Source: Lachnospiraceae bacterium (lineage in GTDB: Bacteria > Bacillota > Clostridia > Lachnospirales > Lachnospiraceae). Taken from it: a DNA stretch of 34,034 nt. This document shows positions 25,874 to 34,032 of this stretch, piece by piece. The DNA is taken from NCBI GenBank assembly GCA_024405115.1, contig JAKSPD010000020.1, positions 1 through 34,034 on the forward strand. The letters run 5' to 3'. The notes under the pieces are model-generated. The model was not told the origin of the DNA. It saw only the letters and a list, made by a program, of their open reading frames with translations, and searched no databases. Each line of letters begins with the position of its first letter. The first letter of the stretch is position 1. Made by a program: the position numbers and the translations under genes.

Positions 25874-26590
25874 ATGGCAGAGAAACAGAAGATCATGATA
25901 GTTGACGATGATGAGTCCATTGCTGAACTCATCTCACTTTACCTGATTAAGGAATGTTATGAGACAAAGATGGTTTTTGACGGGGAATCGGCGATAGCCG
26001 CGTTTCCTGAGTTTAAGCCTGACCTTATTCTCCTGGACCTGATGCTTCCCGGAATGGACGGTTATCAGGTCTGCAGGGAGATTCGTGCAAAGGCTGACAC
26101 TCCCGTCATCATGCTTTCAGCAAAGGGAGAGGTCTTTGACAAGGTGCTGGGCCTTGAGCTGGGTGCTGATGACTACATGATAAAGCCTTTTGACAGTAAG
26201 GAGCTTGTGGCCAGGGTAAAGGCGGTGCTGAGGCGTTATAACCAGAAGACACAGACGGAGACTCCCAAAAAGGAAGGCGGAAAGATCGTTGAGTATCCCG
26301 GCCTTGTTGTCAATCTTACAAACTATTCTGTTCATTACAACGGGGAAAGCGTGGAAATGCCCCCGAAGGAGCTGGAGCTTTTATACTTCCTCGCATCCTC
26401 ACCGAACCGCGTTTTCACAAGGGAGCAGCTTCTTGATAACATCTGGGGATATGAGTATGTAGGAGACACAAGGACCGTGGATGTCCATGTCAAGCGTCTC
26501 CGTGAGAAACTTCCCGGAAACAGAGACTGGAGCATATCCACGGTCTGGGGTATCGGATATAAGTTTGAGGCACACACGGGATCAAGGTGA
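25874..26590 (+). CDS. OmpR/PhoB-type response regulator
   Basis: This 238-residue DNA-binding regulator has a receiver domain (1-120) with acidic residues D11-D13, phospho-acceptor D55 (LILLDLMLPG), S82 and K104 (IKPFD). A winged-helix domain follows (about 140-234) with the usual EQLLDNIWGYEYVGDTRTVDVHVKRLR pattern in its recognition region. Phosphorylation by a histidine kinase should promote dimer binding to direct repeats in target promoters. No kinase gene is adjacent; the next gene is convergent. It is thus an orphan in this window, and its targets are unknown. AGGAGAAGG lies just before the ATG. Confidence 0.93.
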   Translation: MAEKQKIMIVDDDESIAELISLYLIKECYETKMVFDGESAIAAFPEFKPDLILLDLMLPGMDGYQVCREIRAKADTPVIMLSAKGEVFDKVLGLELGADDYMIKPFDSKELVARVKAVLRRYNQKTQTETPKKEGGKIVEYPGLVVNLTNYSVHYNGESVEMPPKELELLYFLASSPNRVFTREQLLDNIWGYEYVGDTRTVDVHVKRLREKLPGNRDWSISTVWGIGYKFEAHTGSR

Positions 26591-26634
26591 TTTCCTTACA
26601 GTGCCGCCTTTATGGATGCGAAGGCATTTGAAGT

Positions 26635-27921
26635 TCACTTTACGGTGACCGCGATGCCGTCCGGGATGGCAAGGATTTTTTCATCCGTGGTTCCCAGAAT
26701 GTCATCGGCCATTCTTACGGCCTCAGCGATGCTTCCGGCAGGGATCATGTGAAGGTCGCGTACCGTCTCATCGTCTGCATCTGAAATATATATGACTTTA
26801 GCATGGAGGAGTACTCTTGCAAATATCTGGGACTGCCATTGGTCAATGATGGTTTCTTCCGGAGGGGTTGCAAGGAAATCCTCCATCATTTTATTTAAGT
26901 CAGGCTGGTTTTTGAATGTCTCATGGAAGACCTTTCCTCCGTCACCGTCATCTGACTTTGCGAGCATTATGATGACTCCGCCCTTTTTCACCGCTGCTTC
27001 AGCTGCCGTCATTCCCTTGACTGCCTGATAGATGTTCTGGTCGAGCGGGAACCCGCCGTTTGTAGTAATCACGATTCCCGGCTTTTCCATGTCTTTTGGA
27101 AGTGAGACACCGCAAAGGCCTGAAAGGAAACGGCATCCGTCAAGGTGGGCCTTTTCCACATCGCCGGCCACGGCGTATACAATCTTATGCTCAGCATCAA
27201 GGACGGTGTTCACGATGAACTTAAGCCCTGCCTTTTTTGCGGCAAAGAGCATGTCACGGTGAATGGGATTTCCTTCGAGCACGCCGGTACGTGAGCACGG
27301 GTTATCGATGAACTGTGCGTTATGGTTATAAATGACGGTCTTTCTTGAGGCTATGCCAGGAAGGACGGACTTCCTGCCGCCTGAAAAGCCTGCAAAGAAG
27401 TGCGGTTCTATGAAGCCTTCCGAAACAAGGAGGTCCGCCTCCACAGCAAGCCGGTTTACCATGAGGCGTCCGCCTGAGGGAAGTTCCCCGATGTCAACAA
27501 GATTATCCATGTCGTCACAGTCGTGGACGACGATGTGTTCCTTTTTTACTGTTTCCTCCCCGAATTTTGCAATGAGTTCCTTTTCCGTCGTCTCCCTGTG
27601 GCATCCTGTGGCAATGAGAATCGTGATGTCCGCATCGGGGTTACCCCTGCGCAGTTCCCGTAACATGGGAGGGATGATGAATTTTGACGGAACGGGCCGC
27701 GTGTGGTCAGATGCAATGAGCACGATGTTCTTCCTGCCTTCCGCAAGCCTTGAAAGGCACTCTGACCCGATGGGGTTAAGAAGCGCGTTTTCAATGAGCG
27801 ACGCCTCATCGGCGCAAGGCCGGTAATCATTAAGTGAGGATGTGAGTGAACCCGCAAACCTTCCGTCCGGGATGTCGAATTCAATTTGTTCCTTTCCGTA
27901 AGGGAATTTTATAAGAGCCAT
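26635..27921 (-). CDS. larA: LarA-family nickel lactate racemase
   Basis: This 428-residue protein matches LarA, which interconverts D- and L-lactate using a nickel-pincer nucleotide cofactor tethered to a lysine. Residues equivalent to the Lactiplantibacillus enzyme fall at the same numbers: R75 (DHTRPVP), H108 (GCHRE), H174 (EPHFF), K184 (GGRK) and H200 (YNHN). That supports a working cofactor site. LarA relatives also act on other 2-hydroxyacids, so lactate is likely but not certain. The cofactor genes larB, larC and larE are not in this window. Its start overlaps the stop of the DUF2232 gene by one base (TAATG), so the two are translationally coupled. It converges on the response regulator gene. 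Confidence 0.93.
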   Translation of the reverse strand: MALIKFPYGKEQIEFDIPDGRFAGSLTSSLNDYRPCADEASLIENALLNPIGSECLSRLAEGRKNIVLIASDHTRPVPSKFIIPPMLRELRRGNPDADITILIATGCHRETTEKELIAKFGEETVKKEHIVVHDCDDMDNLVDIGELPSGGRLMVNRLAVEADLLVSEGFIEPHFFAGFSGGRKSVLPGIASRKTVIYNHNAQFIDNPCSRTGVLEGNPIHRDMLFAAKKAGLKFIVNTVLDAEHKIVYAVAGDVEKAHLDGCRFLSGLCGVSLPKDMEKPGIVITTNGGFPLDQNIYQAVKGMTAAEAAVKKGGVIIMLAKSDDGDGGKVFHETFKNQPDLNKMMEDFLATPPEETIIDQWQSQIFARVLLHAKVIYISDADDETVRDLHMIPAGSIAEAVRMADDILGTTDEKILAIPDGIAVTVK

Positions 27922-28856
27922 TATAAGCCTCCGGTTTTTCTGAGTATTTCCCTGTAAGTGTCAGGGTTTGAAACATATATAAGTCCCAGCACGGCCATGG
28001 GCAGTGCGAGTATGAATACCAAAAGCATGGAAACGATGGATGCCAGGGCACGCTTTCCTTTGAACAGACCCCTCAGTATGAGGTTTGCACCGATGAACCC
28101 GAAGAACAGAAGGAAAAGATAGCCGAACAGACCGACTACCATTATGGCTGTCTGGAGGATGTTATTCTGCCGGACAAGACCGAATGAAAGGTTATAGATA
28201 AGGAAGGCTGCGGCAGCAACGTATCCGGCCGCAACAGGCGGGTGGATGTCGAAAAAGCCGGTGGGTGTGGGAACGTTCTGCTTGAGCTTTTTCATGATCA
28301 GAAGCCCCAGCTCGTATATCAGGAAGCCCTGCAGTGCACCGACTGCGACCATTGATATGATGAGAAGCTTTCCAAGATATTCAAACGTAAGCAGTTCTTC
28401 CGGGAATTCGATGCCGGCCCTGCTGAAGGTCTCGTTGAGGAGCGTCTGATATTCCGTCACCTGGTCCGAAAAACCTATGCCTGTAAGCGAGGCAAGAAAC
28501 ACAAGATAGACCACGTTGACCACTGTTGATGCTGCCATGACCGAAAGCATGGTTTTTGCGGAATCCGCCTTTTTATGAAGGCAGGTCCCGAAAATGAGGC
28601 CGATGACGACGTACATCCCGGCGTAGATGGCTGAAGTGGGCGTGCCCAGCAAAAACGATATGAGGCACATCGCCGCAAAGGCCGGGAGACCTGCCCAAAA
28701 ACCGTATTTAGCGGCATATATGGCCATGGGCAGCGGGAAAATGTACACCAGTATCTCTTCCGCTATGCCTGCCGTCTGTCTGTTAAGGAACATGAGTACC
28801 CCGAAAACGGCGGTTATCAGTGCCCCCTGTGTAAGTTTTAAAGTATTTTCGCTCAT
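27921..28856 (-). CDS. DUF2232/YybS-like membrane protein
   Basis: This 311-residue protein has about eight hydrophobic helices and resembles the YybS/DUF2232 family in the N-terminal region (GALITAVFGVLMFLNRQ, then YIFPLPMAIYAAKYGFWAGL). The family's function is poorly known, and it resembles S-component-like or ECF-type membrane proteins. It is first in a two-gene unit with larA, one-base overlap. A link to nickel or hydroxyacid movement is only an inference from this coupling. No Shine-Dalgarno is evident before its ATG. The gene diverges from proS across about 110 bases. Confidence 0.8.
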   Translation of the reverse strand: MSENTLKLTQGALITAVFGVLMFLNRQTAGIAEEILVYIFPLPMAIYAAKYGFWAGLPAFAAMCLISFLLGTPTSAIYAGMYVVIGLIFGTCLHKKADSAKTMLSVMAASTVVNVVYLVFLASLTGIGFSDQVTEYQTLLNETFSRAGIEFPEELLTFEYLGKLLIISMVAVGALQGFLIYELGLLIMKKLKQNVPTPTGFFDIHPPVAAGYVAAAAFLIYNLSFGLVRQNNILQTAIMVVGLFGYLFLLFFGFIGANLILRGLFKGKRALASIVSMLLVFILALPMAVLGLIYVSNPDTYREILRKTGGL

Positions 28857-28885
28857 GCGGACATTTTAGCGCTTTAAAAAGCTAA

Positions 28886-28914
28886 TTGCAATAAGGCGGC
28901 TTTATTGGTATACT
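28886..28914 (+). promoter_or_regulatory. proS promoter
   Basis: TTGCAA (28886-28891), 17 bases and TATACT (28909-28914) form a good promoter. The transcript leader would be only about 45 bases, too short for a T-box. Confidence 0.7.
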
Positions 28915-28967
28915 CTCAAAGACATAAATAAATCTATGCTTTCAAAGGCGGAAAGGTGGAAAGCCAA

Positions 28968-30413
28968 ATGGCTAAAGAAGAAAACAAGAAAATGGTAGAA
29001 GACATCACGTCAATGGATGTCGATTTTGCCCAGTGGTACACAGATATCGTAAAAAAGGCAGAACTGTGTGATTACTCCTCAATGAAGGGCTGCATCATCC
29101 TTGAGCCCGCAGGATATGCTATCTGGGAAATGATCCAGAAGGACCTTGACCGGAGATTCAAGGATACAGGTGTTGTTAACTGTGCAATGCCGCTTTTCAT
29201 CCCTGAAGGACTTCTTCAGAAGGAGAAGGATCACGTTGAAGGATTTGCACCGGAAGTTGCATGGGTAACTCAGGGCGGTCTTGAGCCCCTGCAGGAGAAG
29301 TGCTGCGTACGTCCCACATCAGAGACGCTGTTCTGCGACTATTACGCTAAGAAGATACATTCATACCGTGATCTCCCGCGTCTCCAGAACCAGTGGTGTT
29401 CAGTGGTCCGCTGGGAGAAGACAACACGTCCGTTCCTCCGTTCACGTGAGTTCTGGTGGCAGGAAGGCCATACAGCTCATGCAACGGCTGAAGAGGCACA
29501 GGCAAGAACAGAGCAGATGCTCAACATCTATGCTGACTTCTGTGAGCAGGATCTTGCAATCCCCGTTGTAAAGGGACAGAAGACTGAAAAGGAAAAGTTT
29601 GCAGGCGCAATCGCGACCTATACCATCGAGGCCCTCATGCATGACGGCCAGGCACTCCAGTCAGGAACAAGCCATAACTTCGGTGACGGTTTCGCAAGGG
29701 CCTTCAACATCCAGTATACAGATAAGGACAACAAGCTTCAGTACGTTCACCAGACTTCATGGGGAATGTCAACACGTATCGTGGGCGCCATCATCATGGT
29801 ACACGGTGACAACGAAGGACTTAAGCTTCCTCCGCACATCGCTCCCACTCAGGTAGTTGTATGCCCGATCATGATGAACAAGGCAGGCGTTCTTGATAAG
29901 GCAAATGAACTTGCAGACCGCTTAAAGGCAGCAGGCATCCGTGTAAAGGTTGATGACCGTGACAAGACTCCCGGCTTCAAGTTTGCAGATTCAGAGATGA
30001 GGGGAACACCCGTACGTCTCGAGATCGGACCCAGGGACATCGAAAACGGGGAGGCTGTACTTGTAAGAAGGGACAACCATGAAAAGGTTGTTGTAAAGAT
30101 TGACGGGATTGAAAAGGCTGTAGCTGATCTTCTTGAGGATATCCAGGCCAGCATGCTTGCGAAAGCAAAAGAGCACCTTGAGAGCCATACCTTCAGCGCT
30201 GCCACCATCGATGAGATGGAGAAGATCCTTGATGAGAACACAGGTTTCGTTAAGGCAATGTGGTGCGGATGCCGTGAGTGCGAGGACGCCATCAAGGAAA
30301 AGACAGGTGCAACCAGCCGCTGCATGCCCTTTAAGCAGGAACACATCGCGGATACATGCATCAACTGCGGTAAGCCCGCAACAAAGATGGTTTACTGGGG
30401 CAGGGCGTATTAA
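28968..30413 (+). CDS. proS: prolyl-tRNA synthetase, short type
   Basis: This 481-residue class II synthetase charges tRNA-Pro with proline. It is of the archaeal/eukaryotic-like short type (ProS type 3), which lacks the editing insertion found in long bacterial enzymes. Motif 2 region [20 protein letters not shown] (148-167) and motif 3 stretch [11 protein letters not shown] with [10 protein letters not shown] are intact, and RPTSET (115-120) lies at the active site. An anticodon-binding domain follows, then a C-terminal domain with cysteines C433, C438, C464 and C467 that likely hold zinc, ending in the conserved Tyr. The ATG at 28968 has GGTGGA 6 bases upstream. A GTG four codons earlier is possible. 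Confidence 0.96.
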   Translation: MAKEENKKMVEDITSMDVDFAQWYTDIVKKAELCDYSSMKGCIILEPAGYAIWEMIQKDLDRRFKDTGVVNCAMPLFIPEGLLQKEKDHVEGFAPEVAWVTQGGLEPLQEKCCVRPTSETLFCDYYAKKIHSYRDLPRLQNQWCSVVRWEKTTRPFLRSREFWWQEGHTAHATAEEAQARTEQMLNIYADFCEQDLAIPVVKGQKTEKEKFAGAIATYTIEALMHDGQALQSGTSHNFGDGFARAFNIQYTDKDNKLQYVHQTSWGMSTRIVGAIIMVHGDNEGLKLPPHIAPTQVVVCPIMMNKAGVLDKANELADRLKAAGIRVKVDDRDKTPGFKFADSEMRGTPVRLEIGPRDIENGEAVLVRRDNHEKVVVKIDGIEKAVADLLEDIQASMLAKAKEHLESHTFSAATIDEMEKILDENTGFVKAMWCGCRECEDAIKEKTGATSRCMPFKQEHIADTCINCGKPATKMVYWGRAY

Positions 30414-30420
30414 TAAGTGA

Positions 30421-30536
30421 CACAGGCTCAGGCAAGCACGAAGTGCGCAGGATGAGCCGATGTGGAACTTATGCAGGGAGACCCGGACGGGGCAAGTCCG
30501 AAGGACTTGGAACCGTCGGATCGAGTCGCAATCGAC
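30421..30536. repeat. small nested hairpins after proS
   Basis: The first hairpin has outer arms CACAGGCTCA and TGAGCC-GA-TGTG with an inner GCAC-GAA-GTGC (30421-30464). The second has CAAGTCC-GAA-GGACTTG (30493-30509) inside CCGGACGG/CCGTCGG. A third, GTCG-CAAT-CGAC, lies at 30525-30536. Two share a GAA triloop, like repeated palindromic units. They may also help end proS transcription, though no T-run follows. Confidence 0.55.
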
Positions 30537-30593
30537 ACCCGGAATATTCTGCTGCGTTCGCACGCTTTGTATCCGACAGCGGACTCACGTTAC

Positions 30594-30713
30594 GTATCAT
30601 GTTTTTTAGATGCCTTTACGCGCCGCACATGGCGGCCGTGGGGCCCCACACCGTCTTCCGCGGGTCCCGCCCCACGGCATGTGCGGCTTCAAAGGCATAA
30701 AAATCTATGATAC
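30594..30713. repeat. 120-base imperfect palindrome
   Basis: Paired segments in order are GTATCAT (30594-30600) with ATGATAC (30707-30713), a T-run with an A-run, ATGCCTTT (30610) with AAAGGCAT (30691-30698), GCCGCACATG (30622-30631) with CATGTGCGGC (30678-30687), and CCGTGGGGC (30636-30644) with GCCCCACGG (30669-30677). About 39 of roughly 50 arm positions pair. It resembles a MITE or large folded element. The T/A arm on either side could also act as a terminator in both directions. Confidence 0.75.
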
Positions 30714-30836
30714 TCCACTATGTCCTTAGTCAGATACAAAGCTTTACTCACTTGTTGTGAGTGCAGAATTGAATATCCCTGCAAAATAAAGTGCAGGTGA
30801 ATGTTTAAAGATATTACGACAGGGAAAGGAGCGGAT

Positions 30837-31331
30837 ATGACTGAAAAAAGGAAAGACTACATCAGCTGGGACGAGTACTTCATGGGCGTGGCGCATCTTG
30901 CCGCACAGCGTTCGAAGGACCCGAATTCACAGGTTGGCTGCTGCATTGTAAGTGGTGACAACAAGATTCTTTCAATGGGATATAACGGTTTACCGATGGG
31001 CTGCAGTGACGATGAGTTTCCGTGGAACCGTGAAAATGCGGATACTGACCCGTACAATGCCAAGTACATGTATGTGACACATTCGGAAATGAATGCCATA
31101 CTAAATTTCCGTGGCGGTTCGCTTGAAGGAAGCCGCATCTATGTCACCCTGTTCCCCTGTAACGAATGCACGAAGGCAATCATACAGTCCGGAATCAGGA
31201 CGGTCATCTATGCGGATGACAAGTATGCTGACACCCCGTCGGTGAAAGCCTCAAAACGTATGATGAAGGCTGCGGGAGTGGAGTACAGGGAGTACGCCGC
31301 AACAGGCCGCGAGATAAAAATCAGGGTATGA
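30837..31331 (+). CDS. dCMP deaminase, eukaryotic-like
   Basis: This 164-residue zinc enzyme converts dCMP to dUMP, feeding thymidylate synthesis. Zinc ligands and proton shuttle are H82 and E84 (THSEMNAIL) and C108 and C111 (PCNEC). The stretches RSKDPNSQVG (25-34) and YNGLPMGCSDD (49-59) closely resemble animal and phage dCMP deaminases from memory, in contrast to many ComEB-type sequences. The ATG at 30837 has AAAGGAG 7 bases upstream. An in-frame ATG at 30801 would add 12 residues without a ribosome binding site. It is monocistronic, closed by the strong terminator at 31338-31377. Confidence 0.93.
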   Translation: MTEKRKDYISWDEYFMGVAHLAAQRSKDPNSQVGCCIVSGDNKILSMGYNGLPMGCSDDEFPWNRENADTDPYNAKYMYVTHSEMNAILNFRGGSLEGSRIYVTLFPCNECTKAIIQSGIRTVIYADDKYADTPSVKASKRMMKAAGVEYREYAATGREIKIRV

Positions 31332-31337
31332 ATCAAT

Positions 31338-31377
31338 AAAGTGGTGCTGCATCAGAAGAAAATGCAGCACCACTTTT
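31338..31377. terminator. bidirectional terminator
   Basis: Perfect 15-bp arms AAAGTGGTGCTGCAT and ATGCAGCACCACTTT surround a 9-base loop. T-runs on each strand let it serve both the dCMP deaminase gene and the convergent membrane-protein gene. Confidence 0.92.
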
Positions 31378-31412
31378 CAGTTAGCGGAAGTTTTAAGCCC
31401 GCGGAATTCTTT

Positions 31413-32066
31413 TTATATGTAGCTGTAGGATTTTCTGTCATCCTGCCATGTAAGGAAGCCGAATACCACGAGAATCAGTATGCCTCCCACGAATTCCGTA
31501 AGGAATACGTATTTCTGGAACTCCGGAACGGTTTTCGGGAGTATCTCACAGATAACGGCCAGGGCAACCGTACAGAGCGTGATTCCAATAACGTTTCTTT
31601 TGCTTAAAATGGTCCGAAGAGGCATGTCCGGGAACAGCCATTTCATGACTATCGCAAATACCAGCAGAAGGATGAGCGCAAACAGGAGCCATTTTAGGAT
31701 TGTGAGCAGAAGCGGGGCAAGAAGGGTTGAGAAAAGCCACGTAAGCCCCCTTCTGAGGAGATAACCTATTGCCCAGAGGGGCACTCCGAAAATGGCCCTC
31801 ACCCACCATGGGAGATTCAGGAACCACTTTTTGAACCTGGCGAAGAAACCGCCTTTTTCCTTCTCCTCCTCGTCCTCGCTTGTTCCGTCATCGGAGTCCT
31901 GCATGCCTCCGTCGGGTTCATCGGAGATATCCGCGACTATGGCGGTTTTGTCACCGGGTACATCAGCGATGACATCGGCGGGTGAGCCGAATGTTCCGTT
32001 TACAATTATTCCAAGTGCCGCGCCCAGTGCGATAACTGCCCCCAGCACCTTATTTTTCTTTTTCAT
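31413..32066 (-). CDS. acidic-linker membrane protein, unknown
   Basis: This 217-residue protein has no recognised family. An N-terminal helix or signal anchor (about 7-24) is followed by a strongly acidic linker (49-70, Asp/Glu-rich). Next come a basic, tryptophan-rich segment (FFARFKKWFLNLPWWVRAI, 74-92) and three to four helices (about 93-143, 158-175, 189-206). The Trp/Arg-rich part may sit at the membrane surface. ATG 32066 follows AAGGGAAAA. An earlier in-frame start at 32186 would run into the insertion sequence end and lacks support. Possible -10/-35 boxes TATAAT and TTTCAC lie on the minus strand just left of the IS at 32100-32127. It ends at the shared terminator. Confidence 0.72.
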   Translation of the reverse strand: MKKKNKVLGAVIALGAALGIIVNGTFGSPADVIADVPGDKTAIVADISDEPDGGMQDSDDGTSEDEEEKEKGGFFARFKKWFLNLPWWVRAIFGVPLWAIGYLLRRGLTWLFSTLLAPLLLTILKWLLFALILLLVFAIVMKWLFPDMPLRTILSKRNVIGITLCTVALAVICEILPKTVPEFQKYVFLTEFVGGILILVVFGFLTWQDDRKSYSYI

Positions 32067-32159
32067 GTATTTTCCCTTCAGAAAATGTTTTATAATGACA
32101 TTATAATTGTAGCATACTATTGTGAAAAGAATGTTAAAATACACTGGATATATGTTTAA

Positions 32160-32220
32160 GATGTTGGGGTCAAAAGGCCCCCGCAAATAAGTTGCAAAGC
32201 ACCTTGAAAATCTAATACAA
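32160..32220 (+). repeat. left end of IS, inverted repeats
   Basis: The terminal GATGTTGGGGTCA (32160-32172) is followed by the subterminal ACCTTGAAAATCTAATACAA (32201-32220). Both occur inverted at the right end. The paired outer and inner repeats are probably transposase contact sites. Confidence 0.85.
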
Positions 32221-32255
32221 AAACGGCGAAAGCGCCCAAAAATAAAGCGTTTTGT

Positions 32256-32268
32256 GGTATACTATACC
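32256..32268. promoter_or_regulatory. palindrome at transposase promoter
   Basis: GGTATA-C-TATACC is a perfect 13-base palindrome 21 bases before the transposase ATG and includes a -10-like TATACT. No good -35 box is evident. It could be an operator for self-limitation of the transposase. Confidence 0.4.
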
Positions 32269-32289
32269 TATAGAAAAGAGGTATGCCAC

Positions 32290-33888
32290 ATGTCATTCAA
32301 GACCAACGAAGCACAGCAGATCAGCCTGAACGATGCGTTTCTCAATCTTACGGAAAGAGAGAGAAAAGCACTTCAGAATTCCTGGGCAGAGACTTTTTCG
32401 GAAGAACTCTTCCCGGCCATCGATGAGAAACCGTTCAATGTACTTTATTCTGACAAAGCATCCCGGCCTAACACCCCGGTAAATGTCATCATCGGTGCGC
32501 TCATCATCAAGGAACTCTTTGATCTTTCCGATGACGAGATGGTGGAAAATCTCATGTTGGATCTTCATTATCAGTATGCGCTTCATACCACAAGCTTCGA
32601 AGAGCAGCCCCTCAGCGACAAGACACTCGCCCGATTCCGCAGACGCTGCTATGATTATGAGACGCTGACCGGAAAGGATCTTTACCACGACTGCATAGAA
32701 AGCCTCGGAGGTCATATCGCAAAACTCATGGGGATCAACCAGCGTATCAAACGCATGGATTCCATGATGATCGAGGCAAACATGAAGAAGCTTTCCAGAC
32801 TGGAACTTCTCTATGTATGTGTGGCCAGGGCCGCAATGCTCGTAAATGCAGAGCAGAAAGACCTTCTTCCGGAAAACCTCAGACACTACTGCGAAAAAGA
32901 TGACTACAACAGAGTGATCTACCACACAAGGAATGAGGATTCGGAAGAAAAGATCGTTGCAGTCCTTTCCGATGCGGATGCTCTCCTGGAACTCTGTTCC
33001 GGTAAATATGAAGACAGCACGGAATACCGGCTTCTTGTGAGATGCCTTTCCGAACAGACTGTCGTAGAGGAAGGGATCCGGCGGTTAAGGACAAAGGAAG
33101 ACGGGACAATGACATCTGACATGATGCAGAACCCGTCCGATCCGGAGGCAACCTTCCGCAGGAAAGCCGGAAAGGAACACCGTGGATATGCGGCAAACCT
33201 TGAAGAGTCTGTCGGTGAGAAAGGATCCGTTGTCACCGGTTATCAGTATGATGACAATACCAGAAGCGACTCCAGCTTCCTGAAAGAAAGCATCGAGAAT
33301 ACTGAAAAAGCTGATGAAACCGCCGTTCTTGTAACAGACGGTGCCTATAGTGGTGAAGATAACCGGAAACTGGCTGCCGAAAAGAATATCGAGCTTGTAA
33401 CAACTGACCTTCTCGGAAAAGAGGCGCCGGATATCTATGCCGACTTCGAGTATGACGAAGAAGGGAAAAAGGTAACAAGATGCCCCGCCGGTTATGAACC
33501 TAAGAACAGCAGCTACTCTCCAAGTACAGGACAGTGCACGGTTTCCTTTGAAAAGTCAAAGTGTGAACACTGCAGGTTCCGTGATAAGTGTCATCCGAAG
33601 ATCTATAAGCGGGTAGCCAAGCTTGTTATTTCAAAGAAGGCATCCGACAGGGCTGCGTATGCGAGAACCATGCATACCGAAAGGTTCAGAAATCTTGCAA
33701 GGATCCGGAACGGAATCGAAACCGTTCCGTCGGTCCTCCGGAAAGTCTATCATGTAGACCGGATGCCCAGAGGAAAGCAGCGCGGAAAGTTCTTCTTCGG
33801 AAGCAAAATCGGTGCATTCAACTTCAGAAAGTTCTTCTCCTTCAGGAAGGGCCTGGGCCATTATGCAGAAAATCCACTGATAGCATAA
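32290..33888 (+). CDS. IS1182-family DDE transposase
   Basis: This 532-residue transposase appears intact. The N-terminal domain (about 1-130) contains the family stretch TPVNVIIGALIIKELFDLSDDE and the SDKTLARFRRR motif. DDE catalytic residues are likely the Asp in RMDSMMIEA, the Asp in VTDGAYSG and the Glu in IRNGIETVPS. A Cys-rich insertion (CEHCRFRDKCHP) lies between the last two. It cuts and joins the IS ends during transposition. ATG 32290 has GAGGT upstream. An in-frame start at 32254 would add 12 residues and overlaps the promoter palindrome. No frameshift is seen, so the copy may be active. Confidence 0.93.
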   Translation: MSFKTNEAQQISLNDAFLNLTERERKALQNSWAETFSEELFPAIDEKPFNVLYSDKASRPNTPVNVIIGALIIKELFDLSDDEMVENLMLDLHYQYALHTTSFEEQPLSDKTLARFRRRCYDYETLTGKDLYHDCIESLGGHIAKLMGINQRIKRMDSMMIEANMKKLSRLELLYVCVARAAMLVNAEQKDLLPENLRHYCEKDDYNRVIYHTRNEDSEEKIVAVLSDADALLELCSGKYEDSTEYRLLVRCLSEQTVVEEGIRRLRTKEDGTMTSDMMQNPSDPEATFRRKAGKEHRGYAANLEESVGEKGSVVTGYQYDDNTRSDSSFLKESIENTEKADETAVLVTDGAYSGEDNRKLAAEKNIELVTTDLLGKEAPDIYADFEYDEEGKKVTRCPAGYEPKNSSYSPSTGQCTVSFEKSKCEHCRFRDKCHPKIYKRVAKLVISKKASDRAAYARTMHTERFRNLARIRNGIETVPSVLRKVYHVDRMPRGKQRGKFFFGSKIGAFNFRKFFSFRKGLGHYAENPLIA

Positions 33889-33908
33889 AAAATGAGGAGG
33901 ATATCCAT

Positions 33909-33941
33909 ATGGGAGTAGTCCTGTTTGAGCCATCAGGCTGA
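33909..33941 (+). other. ten-codon frame with strong RBS
   Basis: Just after the transposase stop, GAGGAGG precedes an ATG that opens a 10-residue frame (MGVVLFEPSG) inside the IS. It may be chance or a remnant. It is recorded because the ribosome binding site is much better than expected by accident. Confidence 0.25.
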
Positions 33942-33953
33942 CTGATCGTCCGA

Positions 33954-34032
33954 TTGTATTAGATTTTCAAGGTACAAAATTAATTTTCAAGCTGTAAAGG
34001 GGTCAAAAAAACTTGGTTATGACCCCAACATC
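33954..34032 (-). repeat. right end of IS, inverted repeats
   Basis: The subterminal repeat (33954-33973) and the terminal TGACCCCAACATC (34020-34032) are the inverse of the left end. An extra GGGGTCA/TGACCCC pair (about 33999-34026) lets this end fold on itself, which may block read-in transcription. Confidence 0.85.

Larger units (their letters stand above)
30414..30836. other. gene-free region rich in inverted repeats
   Basis: These 423 bases hold no convincing gene. From left to right they contain nested hairpins at 30421-30464 and 30483-30536, a long palindrome at 30594-30713, a hairpin ACTCAC/GTGAGT near 30746-30762 and CCTGCA/TGCAGG at 30778-30797. The G+C-rich open frames here cross these repeats and lack ribosome binding sites. 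Confidence 0.65.
32160..34032 (+). mobile_element. IS1182-family insertion sequence
   Basis: The element is about 1.87 kb with one transposase gene. Perfect 13-base terminal inverted repeats GATGTTGGGGTCA lie at 32160-32172 and, inverted, at 34020-34032. A second perfect 20-base inverted pair lies inside at 32201-32220 and 33954-33973. Length and layout fit IS1182. Only two bases of right flank are visible, so a target duplication cannot be checked. The left end sits about 94 bases upstream of the membrane-protein gene, outside its reading frame. Confidence 0.9.

Noticed and set aside
28857-28967. T-box riboswitch before proS
   Set aside because: The predicted leader is only about 45 bases and no T-box motif or terminator is visible.
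30443-30710. G+C-rich frames of about 80 codons
   Set aside because: They cross the hairpins and palindrome, overlap one another in different frames and lack ribosome binding sites.
31341-31607. 88-codon plus-strand frame
   Set aside because: It begins with GTG inside the bidirectional terminator and is antisense to the membrane-protein gene.
32293-32925. 210-codon minus-strand frame inside the transposase gene
   Set aside because: It is antisense to a full-length transposase and has no recognisable domain.
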